Shown: positions 18,529 to 27,621 of the stretch, in pieces
How the letters are laid out: every line of letters starts with the position of its first letter
Numbering within the stretch: position 1 is the stretch's first letter
Source of the DNA: Kordia algicida OT-1
GTDB taxonomy: Bacteria > Bacteroidota > Bacteroidia > Flavobacteriales > Flavobacteriaceae
Length of the DNA: 64,000 bases
Direction: 5' to 3'
Assembly: GCF_000154725.1 (NCBI RefSeq)
Contig: NZ_DS544873.1
Coordinates: 28,406 to 92,405, forward strand
Notes under the pieces: generated by a model
What the model saw: the letters and a program-made list of their open reading frames with translations, nothing else
What the model was told of the DNA's origin: nothing
The model's database searches: none
Translations under genes and position numbers: made by a program

Positions 18529-19461
18529 ATGACAGAAGAAAGTCATATCTCAACAGAGGTAAAACAAGCCTTAACCACAAGCAAAGATCAAATTCCACTA
18601 GAGGTAATTCAAGATGAAAATGGCAGTCCACTCAATACACCTGTTGTCGAAAAAGATATCGGTGGAGAACGTTCAAATGATGAAGAACTAAAAGATGAAA
18701 ATTGGAACGTTTGGAAACCTAAAGACCAGGGAGAAGTATCAGAACTACAAGGCGATATTGATTACAGGAAAACAGTAGAACATCAAATCGAAAATGAAAA
18801 AGAACAAGAGCCATTGGATGCGCCTGAACAGGAAATAAATGAAGATGAGCTGTACTTAGAGAGTGACTCGCAAGTAAATGAAGAAGATTTTCAAATGCCA
18901 TTATCACAAGCAAATCAAACCGCAGATGCCTTGTTGGGAATTACTAACAACATGCTAACTGCTGGTGGTAGTTTTTTTGTAAAAGTAAAGAAGCATCAAG
19001 AGTTTTATGAATTTAATGAAATTATGGATGTGATTGACACTCAAAATGAAAAGAATGTCGATAGGATTTTACTTGATAAAGATGATAAAGCATTACTTCG
19101 TCCACTGCTTTCACAGGTCATTCGTAAAAAAGCCAAACAGCTTACCCCTGAACAGCAATTAATGGGCGCGGTAGCTTCCATAGTAATTAAAAAAGGACAA
19201 ACGGTTATGGAGATTCGCGCAGAAAATAAAAATCTAGAAAATCGTTTGATTGAAATTATCAAGGAACAAAAAAAGCAAGCCGATAAGGGCACAATATCAA
19301 CGGACTATAAAGATGATTTTAAACAAAGCCAAACACCTGTTACCGATCAAGAATTTTCAAGTGATGCTTTAGATGATGATGATAAAAATGTGGTTGTTGC
19401 CCAAAATGAAGCGATTGAAAATAGTGTTGTAGAATATGCAGATGATTCTGAAACTAAATAG
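18529..19461 (+). CDS. acidic hypothetical protein upstream of the packaging-type ATPase
   Basis: 310 residues. A long acidic, probably disordered N-terminal part (1-120) precedes a helical domain (about 125-245) containing ALLGITNNMLTAGGSFFVKV and LTPEQQLMGAVASIVIKK, then a coiled coil and an acidic tail. No membrane segment. It sits 5 bases after the DnaA-like gene and 13 bases before the ATPase, so it may be the ATPase's partner. I do not recognise the family. Confidence 0.55.
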   Translation: MTEESHISTEVKQALTTSKDQIPLEVIQDENGSPLNTPVVEKDIGGERSNDEELKDENWNVWKPKDQGEVSELQGDIDYRKTVEHQIENEKEQEPLDAPEQEINEDELYLESDSQVNEEDFQMPLSQANQTADALLGITNNMLTAGGSFFVKVKKHQEFYEFNEIMDVIDTQNEKNVDRILLDKDDKALLRPLLSQVIRKKAKQLTPEQQLMGAVASIVIKKGQTVMEIRAENKNLENRLIEIIKEQKKQADKGTISTDYKDDFKQSQTPVTDQEFSSDALDDDDKNVVVAQNEAIENSVVEYADDSETK

Positions 19462-19474
19462 TTGATAAGTAGCT

Positions 19475-20353
19475 ATGAGATCAAAAAATAAAAACGTCGA
19501 ACGTCAACCCATGATTATGCTTGTATGTGGCGAAACAGGAGTTGGAAAAACGTATCGAAACAAACAAGAAATCAAACATTATATGATGGATAATCTTTTG
19601 TTGGGAAAAAAAGGGCGTAAAGTACTTGCCTTTGATACCAATGATGACGATTATCCCTCTTTTCGAACGGTAAGTCCAAATCATTTGGGAAAGCTTACCA
19701 AAGTTTCCGCGCGTCGTATTCGCCCTTTTAATACTGACAGCTCGCCAATGGATAATAATGACAAAAAAGAAGTTATTACCAAAATTATGAAGTACTTTAA
19801 AAATGGATTGGTCGTGCTAGATGATATCGATCATTACATGTCTGGAGCAAAAGGGCAATCCATGATCGGTGCTTTATGTACGGTTCGCCACAAAGGAATT
19901 GATATTTTATTAACGCATCAATCGGTAGCTAAAATCACAACGTCTGAGTGGCAAAATTGTACTTGGCTTCGATTGCATCATCAAGTAGATGATGTGACCA
20001 GGTATCGTGATCGAATTCCTAAATATGAAATTGTACGTATTGCACAGCTTATCGTAGACGAACAATATGAATTATGCTCGACTGCATTTGCAAAAGGAGT
20101 CATTACCGAGCATCAGTACAAAGTACAGAAAAGTTTTTTCGTGTATGTAAACATGCGTGAGCAACGCATCAAAGGTTGCAGTAGAACCGCTTTTATTCGT
20201 GCCTGTAAAAAGTTTATTGACCAAGAAGAAGGCAAAAAGGTTCGTATGCTTCTAAATGAAGAAGATTTTGAAGGAAATAAAATTTATAAGACTAAAAACG
20301 AAGCGATTATCAAGTTGATAACTGATAAGCTTCGTTTTCATGGTAATGGATAG
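19475..20353 (+). CDS. Zot/FtsK-HerA-like P-loop ATPase, candidate genome-packaging ATPase
   Basis: 292 residues. Walker A is CGETGVGKTYRNKQ (G19 to T26), Walker B is GLVVLDDIDHY (D116-D117), and ILLTHQ (Gln 149) corresponds to the conserved Gln motif that follows strand 4 in the FtsK-HerA superfamily. The size and the compact single-domain layout match the Zot/A32-type ATPases that package DNA in filamentous and in tailless membrane-containing viruses. No TM segment is seen, unlike filamentous-phage Zot. It is the last plus-strand gene before the inserted restriction module; the capsid-type operon follows on the other side. Packaging function is inferred from this arrangement. Confidence 0.7.
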   Translation: MRSKNKNVERQPMIMLVCGETGVGKTYRNKQEIKHYMMDNLLLGKKGRKVLAFDTNDDDYPSFRTVSPNHLGKLTKVSARRIRPFNTDSSPMDNNDKKEVITKIMKYFKNGLVVLDDIDHYMSGAKGQSMIGALCTVRHKGIDILLTHQSVAKITTSEWQNCTWLRLHHQVDDVTRYRDRIPKYEIVRIAQLIVDEQYELCSTAFAKGVITEHQYKVQKSFFVYVNMREQRIKGCSRTAFIRACKKFIDQEEGKKVRMLLNEEDFEGNKIYKTKNEAIIKLITDKLRFHGNG

Positions 20354-20362
20354 TCTTATTAC

Positions 20363-23242
20363 CTATTTTTGGTTAACTATAATTTCTCGTATTAAATTTT
20401 CAATTTTCTTGTTACTAAATTGTTTTCTGAATTTAATTTTAATTGTATCTCCAAAGAACTTTTCGGCGTGTCTTATTTTCTGTTTTTCCTCATTTCTCAA
20501 ACTTTCTTCTGTAGTATTTTTTGTTTCAACGACAAAGTATAGTTTTTTCGATTTGTCTTCATAATCCAAAACATAAGCAAAATCAGGCGAATAACTTTTT
20601 CCGCCAGCAACAGGAATCTTTATTGAGTTTTTAGGTATTTTAGAAAAAACAACTACTTCTTTCAAGTTCTGTTCAATATTTTCTTTTTCTAATTCAGAAT
20701 CGTAAAACAATTCATCTAGTAAATATCTGTCTGCTACTTTATTTTTCGAATACATAACACCAACATCAGAAGCTGAAATTTCTTTTAAAACATCTCCTTT
20801 TTCGTCCGTAAATTTAGTTGGATGAATTTCATTGCTCACTTTTTGATATTCAATTCCAAATTTATCTATTGCGTTAAACATTAAATAATTCTCGAATTTT
20901 TGCTTAATAATGCGAACTGTAGCAATATTTAGAAATTTATTGATATCAATATTAGAATCAACAAAAGAACTGTTTAAAGTCTTTATATTGATATTTAATG
21001 ATTTTGCTAATTCCTTCATGAAACTACTGTATTTCATAGTAGAGATTGGCGTTATCTCATTTCCATAAATTTCTTGTTCCTCTATGGCTCCAGCAATATT
21101 ATCAGTTATCTTAATTTGTGCTGTTTTTTCTTTTATTCCCTCAATGGTAAAATGACTATTTTGTTCATTCAAGAAATTGATAAAAAGTAATTTGAATTGT
21201 TCTTCTTTTTCAAACTTGTATTCTAAAATTACCTTTTCATTTAATTTTTCCCAAAGCTCTTTTAATTCGCTGTATTTTTCTGTTCGTATGCTGACTTGCT
21301 TTTTCTTATCTGTAGATTTTCTGACTTTGTTAGAACCAACACCTTCAAATATTTTAGGATAGTTATGTTTAATAAAGTCAAAACCACCTTCTTTGAATTT
21401 ATTAGACCTTGTTACAACACTATTATCGTCTAATATTTCGAATAAATCATCTTCTGTAGTTTCGTATAATTCACAAATCTTCTTAACAATATCGTCTGAT
21501 AATTTTTCTGGAATATCTTCTATTGAAATTGCACCAGATTTCTCGTTTATTTCATTTACTAATTTATCTACAAAATCACTTTCTGTAAAATCTACAAAGT
21601 AATTCAAATAAAACTGTTCATCTTTTACACGGTTACCGTATTCGTTAACAGGAAGTCTTAAACCTCTACCAACTTCTTGTAGTTTAGAAATATCGCTACC
21701 ACTACTTCTTAATTTACAAATCTGAAAAACATTTGGGTTATCCCACCCTTCTCGTAAGGTCCATTTTGAAAAAATAAAACGTCTTGGATTATCCAAATCA
21801 AGCATTGCTTGTTTATCGTGCAATATTTCATTTATTTCTTTTTCTATGGCTTCATCTTTTTCCGAATTATCTTTTGAAAAATAACCTGCGTGTGTAAGAC
21901 TTATGTCCTTTAAAGTTTTTTCAAGATATGCTTTGTAAAAGGTATTCTTTTCTGTTTTAAGCAAAGTTTCTACTTCAGCTTGTATTAACTTTTCAATAGT
22001 GTTTTTTAAATAACCATCGTCATTTCTGTATTCGTCAATATTATCAATAAAGAATAATGTAATTGGTTTAATTTTTACAGGTCGAGTAAGTAACTGTTTC
22101 TCATTTTCAAAATGGCTTTTTATGGCTTTTTGAATCATTATTTCTTGCAGTTTTTCTGCATAAGAATATGGGTTTAATTTATCGCCTTTAGATAATTCTA
22201 TTCCATTAGATAAAACAACTTTACTTTTGTTTAAACTCTCTATATACAAATCTTCCATTGCAGAATGTACTCTTTGTAAACTTTCTTTTCTAGTGAGTTT
22301 AAACAACTTTTTACTCTTGTCTTCCAGCAATTCAAAAGTGGCTTCTTTTCCGTCCGTATTATTGAGTTTTACAATAGCATTCTTTCCGCTTTCAAATTCT
22401 GTGATATGACCAATTACACCTTTTACTAAATTACGATTGAAAGAATCGACAGCAGTTAAAGTATACACTAAATTTTCATATTCTTTAAATGTTGCACCAT
22501 ATCGCAAAATAAATTGCGGTTTCATTTTTTGAATATTCTCCCAAGTTTTGTTGGCTTTTGAAAACTTATGGGGTTCATCTATGATTACAAAAGGACTAAC
22601 TGCCGAAATTGCCTTAAAAGGAATTGTGTGCTTATCAAATATGCCTTTATCAAAACTCTTTCGCATTGTTTCAGAGTTTACCATTCCTGCATTAATAACC
22701 ATTACCTGGATGTTGTTTTTTTCGTAAACTCCAGCATTTACAAAACTATTAACAGCTGGTGGCATAAACGTTTTTTTGTTTTTACCTCCTTTTTTACTTT
22801 CTACGATATGTAATTTAATGGTTTTTCCATATTGCTCTTTAAAATGTGCTCTTGCACTATCACTTTTTAAAAAATCGACTGTTCCAGCTTTAATAGAAAG
22901 CGTGGGAACAATCACAATAAATTTAAAAAGACCGTAGTTTTTGTTGAGTTCAAAAATGGTTTTGGTATAGGTGTAGGTTTTTCCTGTTCCTGTTTCCATC
23001 ATAATATCTATGATGTTGCTATTACGCTTTATCTTTTGGTCAATACCATTTTGTTTTTGTAAGGCATAAATGTTTTCAGCATAACTTGTTTTAACATCAC
23101 TATAAATATCTATTACAGGATTCAAAAATTGTTTATCAATTCCTTTTGGGTTTTCTACTTCTAGATTATCAAAAACAGATACAGTACTTTTTACCGCTTG
23201 TGTTTGATGCTGAAGATTTTTTTCAAAATTAAATCCTTTCAT
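20363..23242 (-). CDS. res: type III restriction enzyme, Res subunit
   Basis: 959 residues. SF2 helicase motifs: METGTGKTYTY (Walker A, residues 82-92), VIIDEPHKF (motif II, around 222) and VGRGLRLPVNEYG (motif VI). The C-terminal endonuclease domain shows SPDFAYVL followed by YFVVETKN, the PD-(D/E)xK nuclease signature. Res cleaves DNA after translocation between two inversely oriented unmethylated sites, together with Mod. It lies 2 bases after mod on the minus strand, and its 3' end stops 9 bases from the convergent ATPase gene. It runs against all neighbouring operons, which marks it as an inserted module. Confidence 0.93.
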   Translation of the reverse strand: MKGFNFEKNLQHQTQAVKSTVSVFDNLEVENPKGIDKQFLNPVIDIYSDVKTSYAENIYALQKQNGIDQKIKRNSNIIDIMMETGTGKTYTYTKTIFELNKNYGLFKFIVIVPTLSIKAGTVDFLKSDSARAHFKEQYGKTIKLHIVESKKGGKNKKTFMPPAVNSFVNAGVYEKNNIQVMVINAGMVNSETMRKSFDKGIFDKHTIPFKAISAVSPFVIIDEPHKFSKANKTWENIQKMKPQFILRYGATFKEYENLVYTLTAVDSFNRNLVKGVIGHITEFESGKNAIVKLNNTDGKEATFELLEDKSKKLFKLTRKESLQRVHSAMEDLYIESLNKSKVVLSNGIELSKGDKLNPYSYAEKLQEIMIQKAIKSHFENEKQLLTRPVKIKPITLFFIDNIDEYRNDDGYLKNTIEKLIQAEVETLLKTEKNTFYKAYLEKTLKDISLTHAGYFSKDNSEKDEAIEKEINEILHDKQAMLDLDNPRRFIFSKWTLREGWDNPNVFQICKLRSSGSDISKLQEVGRGLRLPVNEYGNRVKDEQFYLNYFVDFTESDFVDKLVNEINEKSGAISIEDIPEKLSDDIVKKICELYETTEDDLFEILDDNSVVTRSNKFKEGGFDFIKHNYPKIFEGVGSNKVRKSTDKKKQVSIRTEKYSELKELWEKLNEKVILEYKFEKEEQFKLLFINFLNEQNSHFTIEGIKEKTAQIKITDNIAGAIEEQEIYGNEITPISTMKYSSFMKELAKSLNINIKTLNSSFVDSNIDINKFLNIATVRIIKQKFENYLMFNAIDKFGIEYQKVSNEIHPTKFTDEKGDVLKEISASDVGVMYSKNKVADRYLLDELFYDSELEKENIEQNLKEVVVFSKIPKNSIKIPVAGGKSYSPDFAYVLDYEDKSKKLYFVVETKNTTEESLRNEEKQKIRHAEKFFGDTIKIKFRKQFSNKKIENLIREIIVNQK

Positions 23243-23244
23243 AG

Positions 23245-25233
23245 TTAGTAGCGTGTTATAAAGTCAATGTCAATACTTTTTTTGTTAGCGTAAGACTTCA
23301 TATTTTCGCTTATTTCACGCAAACTTTTACTTTCAAAATGATAACCAAATGCAATAATTGTTGTTGGATTAAAATCTTTATCACTATCAATTTTTTCTAA
23401 TAGTATTTTTAAATTTTCGGTCGTAAAACCTTTATCCATTAAATATAATTTCTCATTACTGTAATGAGCTGTGTAACCTTTTAAGTCAGTTTCTTGTATA
23501 CTTGTAGTAAGTGAAATACCATCATAGGTTTTCCAAGTAACCAATAATGCTTTTATGTCTTCTGGAGTAAGTTTAGTTTCGTCAAATAGCACCATTTGTT
23601 TAGCGTCTAATTCATCTGCTTCAAAATTATAATCATCCCATATTGGAATGGTCTCAAATACTTTGAAACCTAAATCTAGGCTGGTTAAGTCTTTCCTTTT
23701 GGCTTCGCTCAAGGCAAGATTTTCTTCATGTATTTTTTTACTTGCTCTAATTAATCGTTCTTTGGTAATATCAAAAATTGTAGGTGTTTCTACTTTCAAA
23801 TCATTCTTAACAAAATCGTAAGCCGTTTTATTACTTTTTGGGTCTATGAGTTCTGGTAATTGTGCTAGAATAAATTTACGCTGTCCACCATCTTCTGAAT
23901 TTAATTGCATTACAGCATCTCCTGTGGTGCCCGAACCTGCGAAAAAATCAAGAATTAAATCATTTTGGTTTAAACCAATTAAAGCAAAACTTTTAATTAA
24001 AGTAATAGGCTTAGGAAAACTGAAAACTTTTTTGCCGAAAATTCTTTCTACTTCTGCTGTTCCTCGTCTACTGGAAACACCTTTGTCTAAAACTAAACTT
24101 CTGATTAATTTTTCAGAATGTCTCATTTTTTGAACTACTCTAAAACTACCATCACCATTTTGATAGCCAATAATTTCTTCATTTAAGTTTTTTTGTGACT
24201 TTTCTTTGCCCCACCTCCAAACAAATTGAATCCCTTCTTTTTGTGATTTTGCAGGAAAAACCTCGATTAATCCTTCTTTTTTTTCTAAACTAATTTCAAA
24301 AAAACCGTTACTTTGTTTTTGAGGGTTTAAGTAAAATGGGTAATAAAGGTTAGGTCTATTATCTGGTGTAAAAGCAACATTGCTATTATAAAGAGGATGT
24401 ATGTTAAATCCTCCTTTTTTATCCTTAAACTTAAAAGTCTTTTCTTTTTCCTCTAAAAGATTCGTTTGAGCGTTTTGTTCATTTTTAGAATAAAAAACAA
24501 CATATTCGTGCATTTTTCCAATATGACCATAATCTCTTGCATTTGGTGTAGAGTTAACAACAAACTCTCCTAAAAAATTCTCCTCACCAAAAACTTCATC
24601 CATCAATAAACGAAGTTGTGCTACTTCATTATCATCAATAGAAACGAAAATTACGCCATCTTCTTTAAGAAGTTGTTTGGCAATATACAATCTTGGGTAC
24701 ATAAAGGTTAACCAAGCAGAATGAGAGTTGCTTTTACTTTGTGTAAAATCTAAAATTCGTTTCGCTCGTTCTTCGTTTACTCCTGCCAACTCTTGTAGTT
24801 CTTCTGAAGTAAATTTTCTGTCGTCTGCATATACAAAACCATCACTACCTGTATTGTAAGGTGGGTCAATATATATCATTTTCACTTTTTCATAATAGGC
24901 ATTCGATAAGTGCTTTAGCACTTCTAAATTGTCGCCTTTTATGAGTAAGTTTTCAGAGTTTTTATTTTCTTCTTTTTGGTTAAAAGTTTCATCTTCTTTT
25001 AAAAGCGTAGTTGCTTCGTCTGTTGCCAATAAACGAGCGTAAGATTTACCGAGCCAATCCATTCCGTAACTTTCTTTTGAAAAGTTGATTTCGTTTTTTG
25101 AAAGTTGGCTTTTGAATTTCTCAAAGTCAAATTCTCCGTTTTTGTCAAAACAGCTTGGGAAGTTTTGTTTTAGTATTAACAAATCCTTGTTTGGTGGTTG
25201 TATGTTGCCTGTTACTTTTTGTTCTTTGCTCAT
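23245..25233 (-). CDS. mod: type III restriction-modification methyltransferase, Mod subunit
   Basis: 662 residues from the ATG at 25233; a TTG 12 bases upstream is also in frame but less likely. YIDPPYNTGSDGF (motif IV DPPY, about residue 123) precedes LDFFAGSGTTGD (motif I, about 431), the order of beta-class N6-adenine methyltransferases as in type III Mod. The region between holds the target recognition part. Mod recognises a short asymmetric site and methylates one strand. Intact length and motifs suggest the enzyme is active. It is the first gene of the two-gene operon. Confidence 0.93.
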   Translation of the reverse strand: MSKEQKVTGNIQPPNKDLLILKQNFPSCFDKNGEFDFEKFKSQLSKNEINFSKESYGMDWLGKSYARLLATDEATTLLKEDETFNQKEENKNSENLLIKGDNLEVLKHLSNAYYEKVKMIYIDPPYNTGSDGFVYADDRKFTSEELQELAGVNEERAKRILDFTQSKSNSHSAWLTFMYPRLYIAKQLLKEDGVIFVSIDDNEVAQLRLLMDEVFGEENFLGEFVVNSTPNARDYGHIGKMHEYVVFYSKNEQNAQTNLLEEKEKTFKFKDKKGGFNIHPLYNSNVAFTPDNRPNLYYPFYLNPQKQSNGFFEISLEKKEGLIEVFPAKSQKEGIQFVWRWGKEKSQKNLNEEIIGYQNGDGSFRVVQKMRHSEKLIRSLVLDKGVSSRRGTAEVERIFGKKVFSFPKPITLIKSFALIGLNQNDLILDFFAGSGTTGDAVMQLNSEDGGQRKFILAQLPELIDPKSNKTAYDFVKNDLKVETPTIFDITKERLIRASKKIHEENLALSEAKRKDLTSLDLGFKVFETIPIWDDYNFEADELDAKQMVLFDETKLTPEDIKALLVTWKTYDGISLTTSIQETDLKGYTAHYSNEKLYLMDKGFTTENLKILLEKIDSDKDFNPTTIIAFGYHFESKSLREISENMKSYANKKSIDIDFITRY

Positions 25234-25252
25234 CTTATTTCCCAATATTATT

Positions 25253-25437
25253 TTAGCTATCTACAAGTAAATCATTTGCGTTTACTTGAAGTATTTCTGC
25301 AATTTTGTATAAGTCTTCCAATCTCAGTTATCTTTCGTTTCTTGTGAATTCATTATTGTACGGATAACTTTTACCATTTTTTTTAGCAAGTCAAGTCTGA
25401 CTAATTTCTAAACTATGTAGCTAATAAGTTTTTTGAT
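25253..25437 (-). pseudogene. decayed XRE-family helix-turn-helix regulator upstream of mod
   Basis: Minus-strand translation just before mod reads LEISQT-stop-LAKKNGKSYPYNNEFTRNER-stop-LRLEDLYKIAEILQVNANDLLVDS-stop. This matches the usual XRE pattern (SQ..LA...G.S...I..iErn.R.p.le.L.kIA..L.v...dLl) but has two in-frame stops, and the 5' part is out of frame. It was probably the controller-type regulator of the restriction module. Its stop lies 20 bases before the mod ATG. Frame and stops were read directly from the sequence. Confidence 0.7.
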
Positions 25438-25630
25438 AATTTCAGCGCAATTTAGGAATTATTCACTAATAACAAAGTGAAAATATTCTTTGTGTTAGCA
25501 TGATTGTATGTTTTAAAAAACTCATCTATTATATTAAATGTTAACCAACACATTTTAAAGAGTAATAAAATATCCTGTTTGTGTTTGAATTTTAACAAGT
25601 TTCTTCCAAGTATTTACCCTCTTTCTTAAA

Positions 25631-25661
25631 GCTTTTGTATCATACCAAACGCGTACAAATG
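25631..25661 (+). promoter_or_regulatory. second copy of the shared promoter/operator-like element
   Basis: GCTTTTGTA-TCA-TACCAAACGCG-TACAAATG repeats the sequence at 4419-4450 with one missing base and few changes; AAACGCGTACAAATG is identical. It lies about 95 bases before the first gene of the late-type operon (25754). Finding it at the head of both long operons, and nowhere else that I noticed in non-coding DNA, points to shared control by an element-encoded factor. The stretch 25441-25753 otherwise shows nothing but AT-rich sequence. Confidence 0.55.
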
Positions 25662-25753
25662 TTTTTCCACAATTAAGTATAATCTTCGTAGAGAACAAAA
25701 TAAAAAGGTTTTAGAGAACCTTGACCAATAATCAAAATTAAAAACGAAAAGAT

Positions 25754-25915
25754 ATGGGTAAAAACTCAGATATCGCATGGAAACCAATTATGTATATGGT
25801 AGGTACAGGCGTAGCAGGAATTTTAATAGGGACATTAATTGTCGCTCCCTGGATGCAAAAAGCAAAAGCAAAAAAGCTTGCAGAGAAGAAAAAGCAAGTA
25901 ACGGCTAAAAAATAG
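25754..25915 (+). CDS. 53-residue single-pass membrane protein
   Basis: A short open frame with a polar start (MGKNSDIAWKP), one hydrophobic segment (MVGTGVAGILIGTLIVAPW) and a lysine-rich tail (KAKAKKLAEKKKQVTAKK). It is preceded by AACGAAAAGAT, a usual purine-rich leader. It opens the operon that continues with the candidate capsid protein and may be a small virion membrane protein. Coding is supported by the clean start, stop and composition. Confidence 0.6.
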   Translation: MGKNSDIAWKPIMYMVGTGVAGILIGTLIVAPWMQKAKAKKLAEKKKQVTAKK

Positions 25916-26004
25916 TATTTAGAGATACTACCCTTAGCACCTTAAAAAAAAAAGAATTAACGAACTGTTATTAAAAACAGTCAATTTAAACACACACAAA
26001 TACT

Positions 26005-26892
26005 ATGAGTTACGAAGACGAATTAATGCGTTATGAAGAATCGGCTGAAGATCAGTACGATGATTACGATAACGAAATCTATGACGAGGATGACTTCGAT
26101 ACAGGATTTGAAGGCATGGAAGATGAGTATGTCGGTTATGATGATGAATATGATGAAGAATTTGATCTTTATGATGATGAAGAAGACTACGACGATTACA
26201 CAAGTTCAAGTTTAGGTAAGATCGATCCTAATGACCGAACGTTAACCGTTGTGGTTAAAAATGCATCAGGCGCATCAGCAGAAGCTGTAATTTTTGGCGG
26301 TAATGCAGAAAAAGCACAACCCGCAGGAGTTACAGTAGATATTGAGGAATCCTCACACAAGGAAGTCCGCGAAGAAAGTAAAAGCAATCCGTTTAAAATT
26401 GCGGGTATGAAATATTCGGTTAGTAACGCCTTACAATTTGATAATGTATTGCGTATTGATCGTAGAACCGCATCAGGTTCAAAGACTACTCGTGTGTATC
26501 AACCGCGTAATGCCACTTCTCCGCAGAACTTCACACAAACGCTAATCGACGATGACAACTTTGAAATGGACGTTACAGGACAAGACTCCTTGAACGTTGT
26601 TGTTGAAGATGGTGTCACGGCAGTCTTTACCTTCACAATCAAAGCAAGAGCAAACTTAGGAAATCTGTTAAAAGGAAGCAACGTGGCAGAATTGTCACGC
26701 GCACCAAGAACTACAGGACTTCCACAATTGGATTTGATTCGAAGAAGACGACCAACGGCGTATGGTATGCGTCCAAGACGCAGACGTGTAAGACACTATC
26801 GTCCTCGTGTGACACCGCCAAGAGTTCGCACAGTTCGTCCAAAGCCAGCAAGACGTGTTACCACCAAGCTAGTTAGACGAAAAAAGCGATAA
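26005..26892 (+). CDS. candidate major capsid protein: acidic tail, beta domain, arginine-rich tail
   Basis: 295 residues in three parts. Residues 1-66 are almost all Asp, Glu and Tyr. Residues about 75-216 form a beta-rich domain starting with LTVVVKNASG and AVIFGGN and ending in VVVEDGVTAVFTFTIKAR. Residues 246-295 are arginine-rich and basic. The beta domain has the length of a single jelly roll and aligns by eye with the two ends of the product at 30174. Two strong hairpins follow the gene, which would let it be expressed as a separate abundant transcript. The opposite charges suggest self-assembly or genome contact. The capsid role is inferred; no homologue was looked up. Confidence 0.55.
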   Translation: MSYEDELMRYEESAEDQYDDYDNEIYDEDDFDTGFEGMEDEYVGYDDEYDEEFDLYDDEEDYDDYTSSSLGKIDPNDRTLTVVVKNASGASAEAVIFGGNAEKAQPAGVTVDIEESSHKEVREESKSNPFKIAGMKYSVSNALQFDNVLRIDRRTASGSKTTRVYQPRNATSPQNFTQTLIDDDNFEMDVTGQDSLNVVVEDGVTAVFTFTIKARANLGNLLKGSNVAELSRAPRTTGLPQLDLIRRRRPTAYGMRPRRRRVRHYRPRVTPPRVRTVRPKPARRVTTKLVRRKKR

Positions 26893-26894
26893 CC

Positions 26895-26971
26895 TAAAGA
26901 CAAGTTAACCTTGTTAGTTAGTCTTTACAGATAGCCAGAGTCAAGGTAGCAAAAAGCCTTTCTCTGGCTAT
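26895..26971 (+). terminator. double hairpin after the candidate capsid gene
   Basis: First, AAAGAC...GTCTTT encloses ACAAGTTAACCTTGT (about 26897-26927). Second, ATAGCCAGAG (26931-26940) pairs perfectly with CTCTGGCTAT (26962-26971) and is followed by TATTTTA. The pair stands between the candidate capsid gene and the rest of the operon, so it probably ends most transcripts there and lets some through. Confidence 0.65.
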
Positions 26972-26988
26972 TATTTTAAACACGAATT

Positions 26989-27621
26989 ATGAATACACAA
27001 ACACTTTCAAATTTAGGGCAAAACCGCATCGATTATATTGTGTATCACAATATTGAAAAGGTATCACAATTATTATATGACTACGGGTTTGTTGTTCCTG
27101 ATAATGATAAACACCTAGCCGAAGCAATCAAAGAACTTGTACGTAAGCGCGGTAGAAAAGTTATCAAACAACTCATAGGCTTACACCCTGATAAAGAAGC
27201 CATTTTAAAACTCTACAGCGTGCCCATTAAAAGCGTATGCGAATCGTGTCAAAATGATTCTTACAATGATGCTCAAAACTCCTGTGACTCTTGTGGATAT
27301 TCAAAATACAATGGATCAGGGGATGAATATAATTTTCTGAATCAATTTGAGAATTACACCCTAGCAGAATTAAACAATTACTACAATCGCATCTTAGGGG
27401 AGTCCAATAAAAACCCAAGCAGTAAAAAGTTAGCACAAGAAGTACAACTTATTTGGAATGAATTGCGCACGCGAAAAGCCATTGCCAAAAAGCAAGCAGA
27501 ACAAAGACCCGCATCAGGCAATTTTGGATTTGCACCCACCAAAGATGATTTAATTATCGTAGGGGTGGTTTTTATTGCAGGGATCATCATCGGTAATGGT
27601 TTAAACTTTAAATCATCATAA
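26989..27621 (+). CDS. zinc-ribbon protein with C-terminal membrane anchor
   Basis: 210 residues. An N-terminal helical domain (about 10-65) is followed by a four-cysteine zinc-binding pattern (C84, C87, C99, C102), a helical linker, and a C-terminal membrane segment (LIIVGVVFIAGIIIGNGL). The N-terminal domain resembles that of the next gene product (YxxxxVxxLLxxxGxxxP...Eaixelv), so both may arise from duplication. Likely a membrane-anchored virion protein; no function is known. Confidence 0.55.
   Translation: MNTQTLSNLGQNRIDYIVYHNIEKVSQLLYDYGFVVPDNDKHLAEAIKELVRKRGRKVIKQLIGLHPDKEAILKLYSVPIKSVCESCQNDSYNDAQNSCDSCGYSKYNGSGDEYNFLNQFENYTLAELNNYYNRILGESNKNPSSKKLAQEVQLIWNELRTRKAIAKKQAEQRPASGNFGFAPTKDDLIIVGVVFIAGIIIGNGLNFKSS

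Noticed and set aside
19475-20353. Filamentous-phage Zot protein
   Set aside because: The ATPase motifs fit, but there is no membrane segment, and the usual small coat, adsorption and rolling-circle replication genes of filamentous phages are absent.
20340-20564. Plus-strand frame continuing after the Zot-like ATPase
   Set aside because: It lies antisense within the 3' part of res, which has a clear nuclease motif there; the frame is Phe/Ser-rich.
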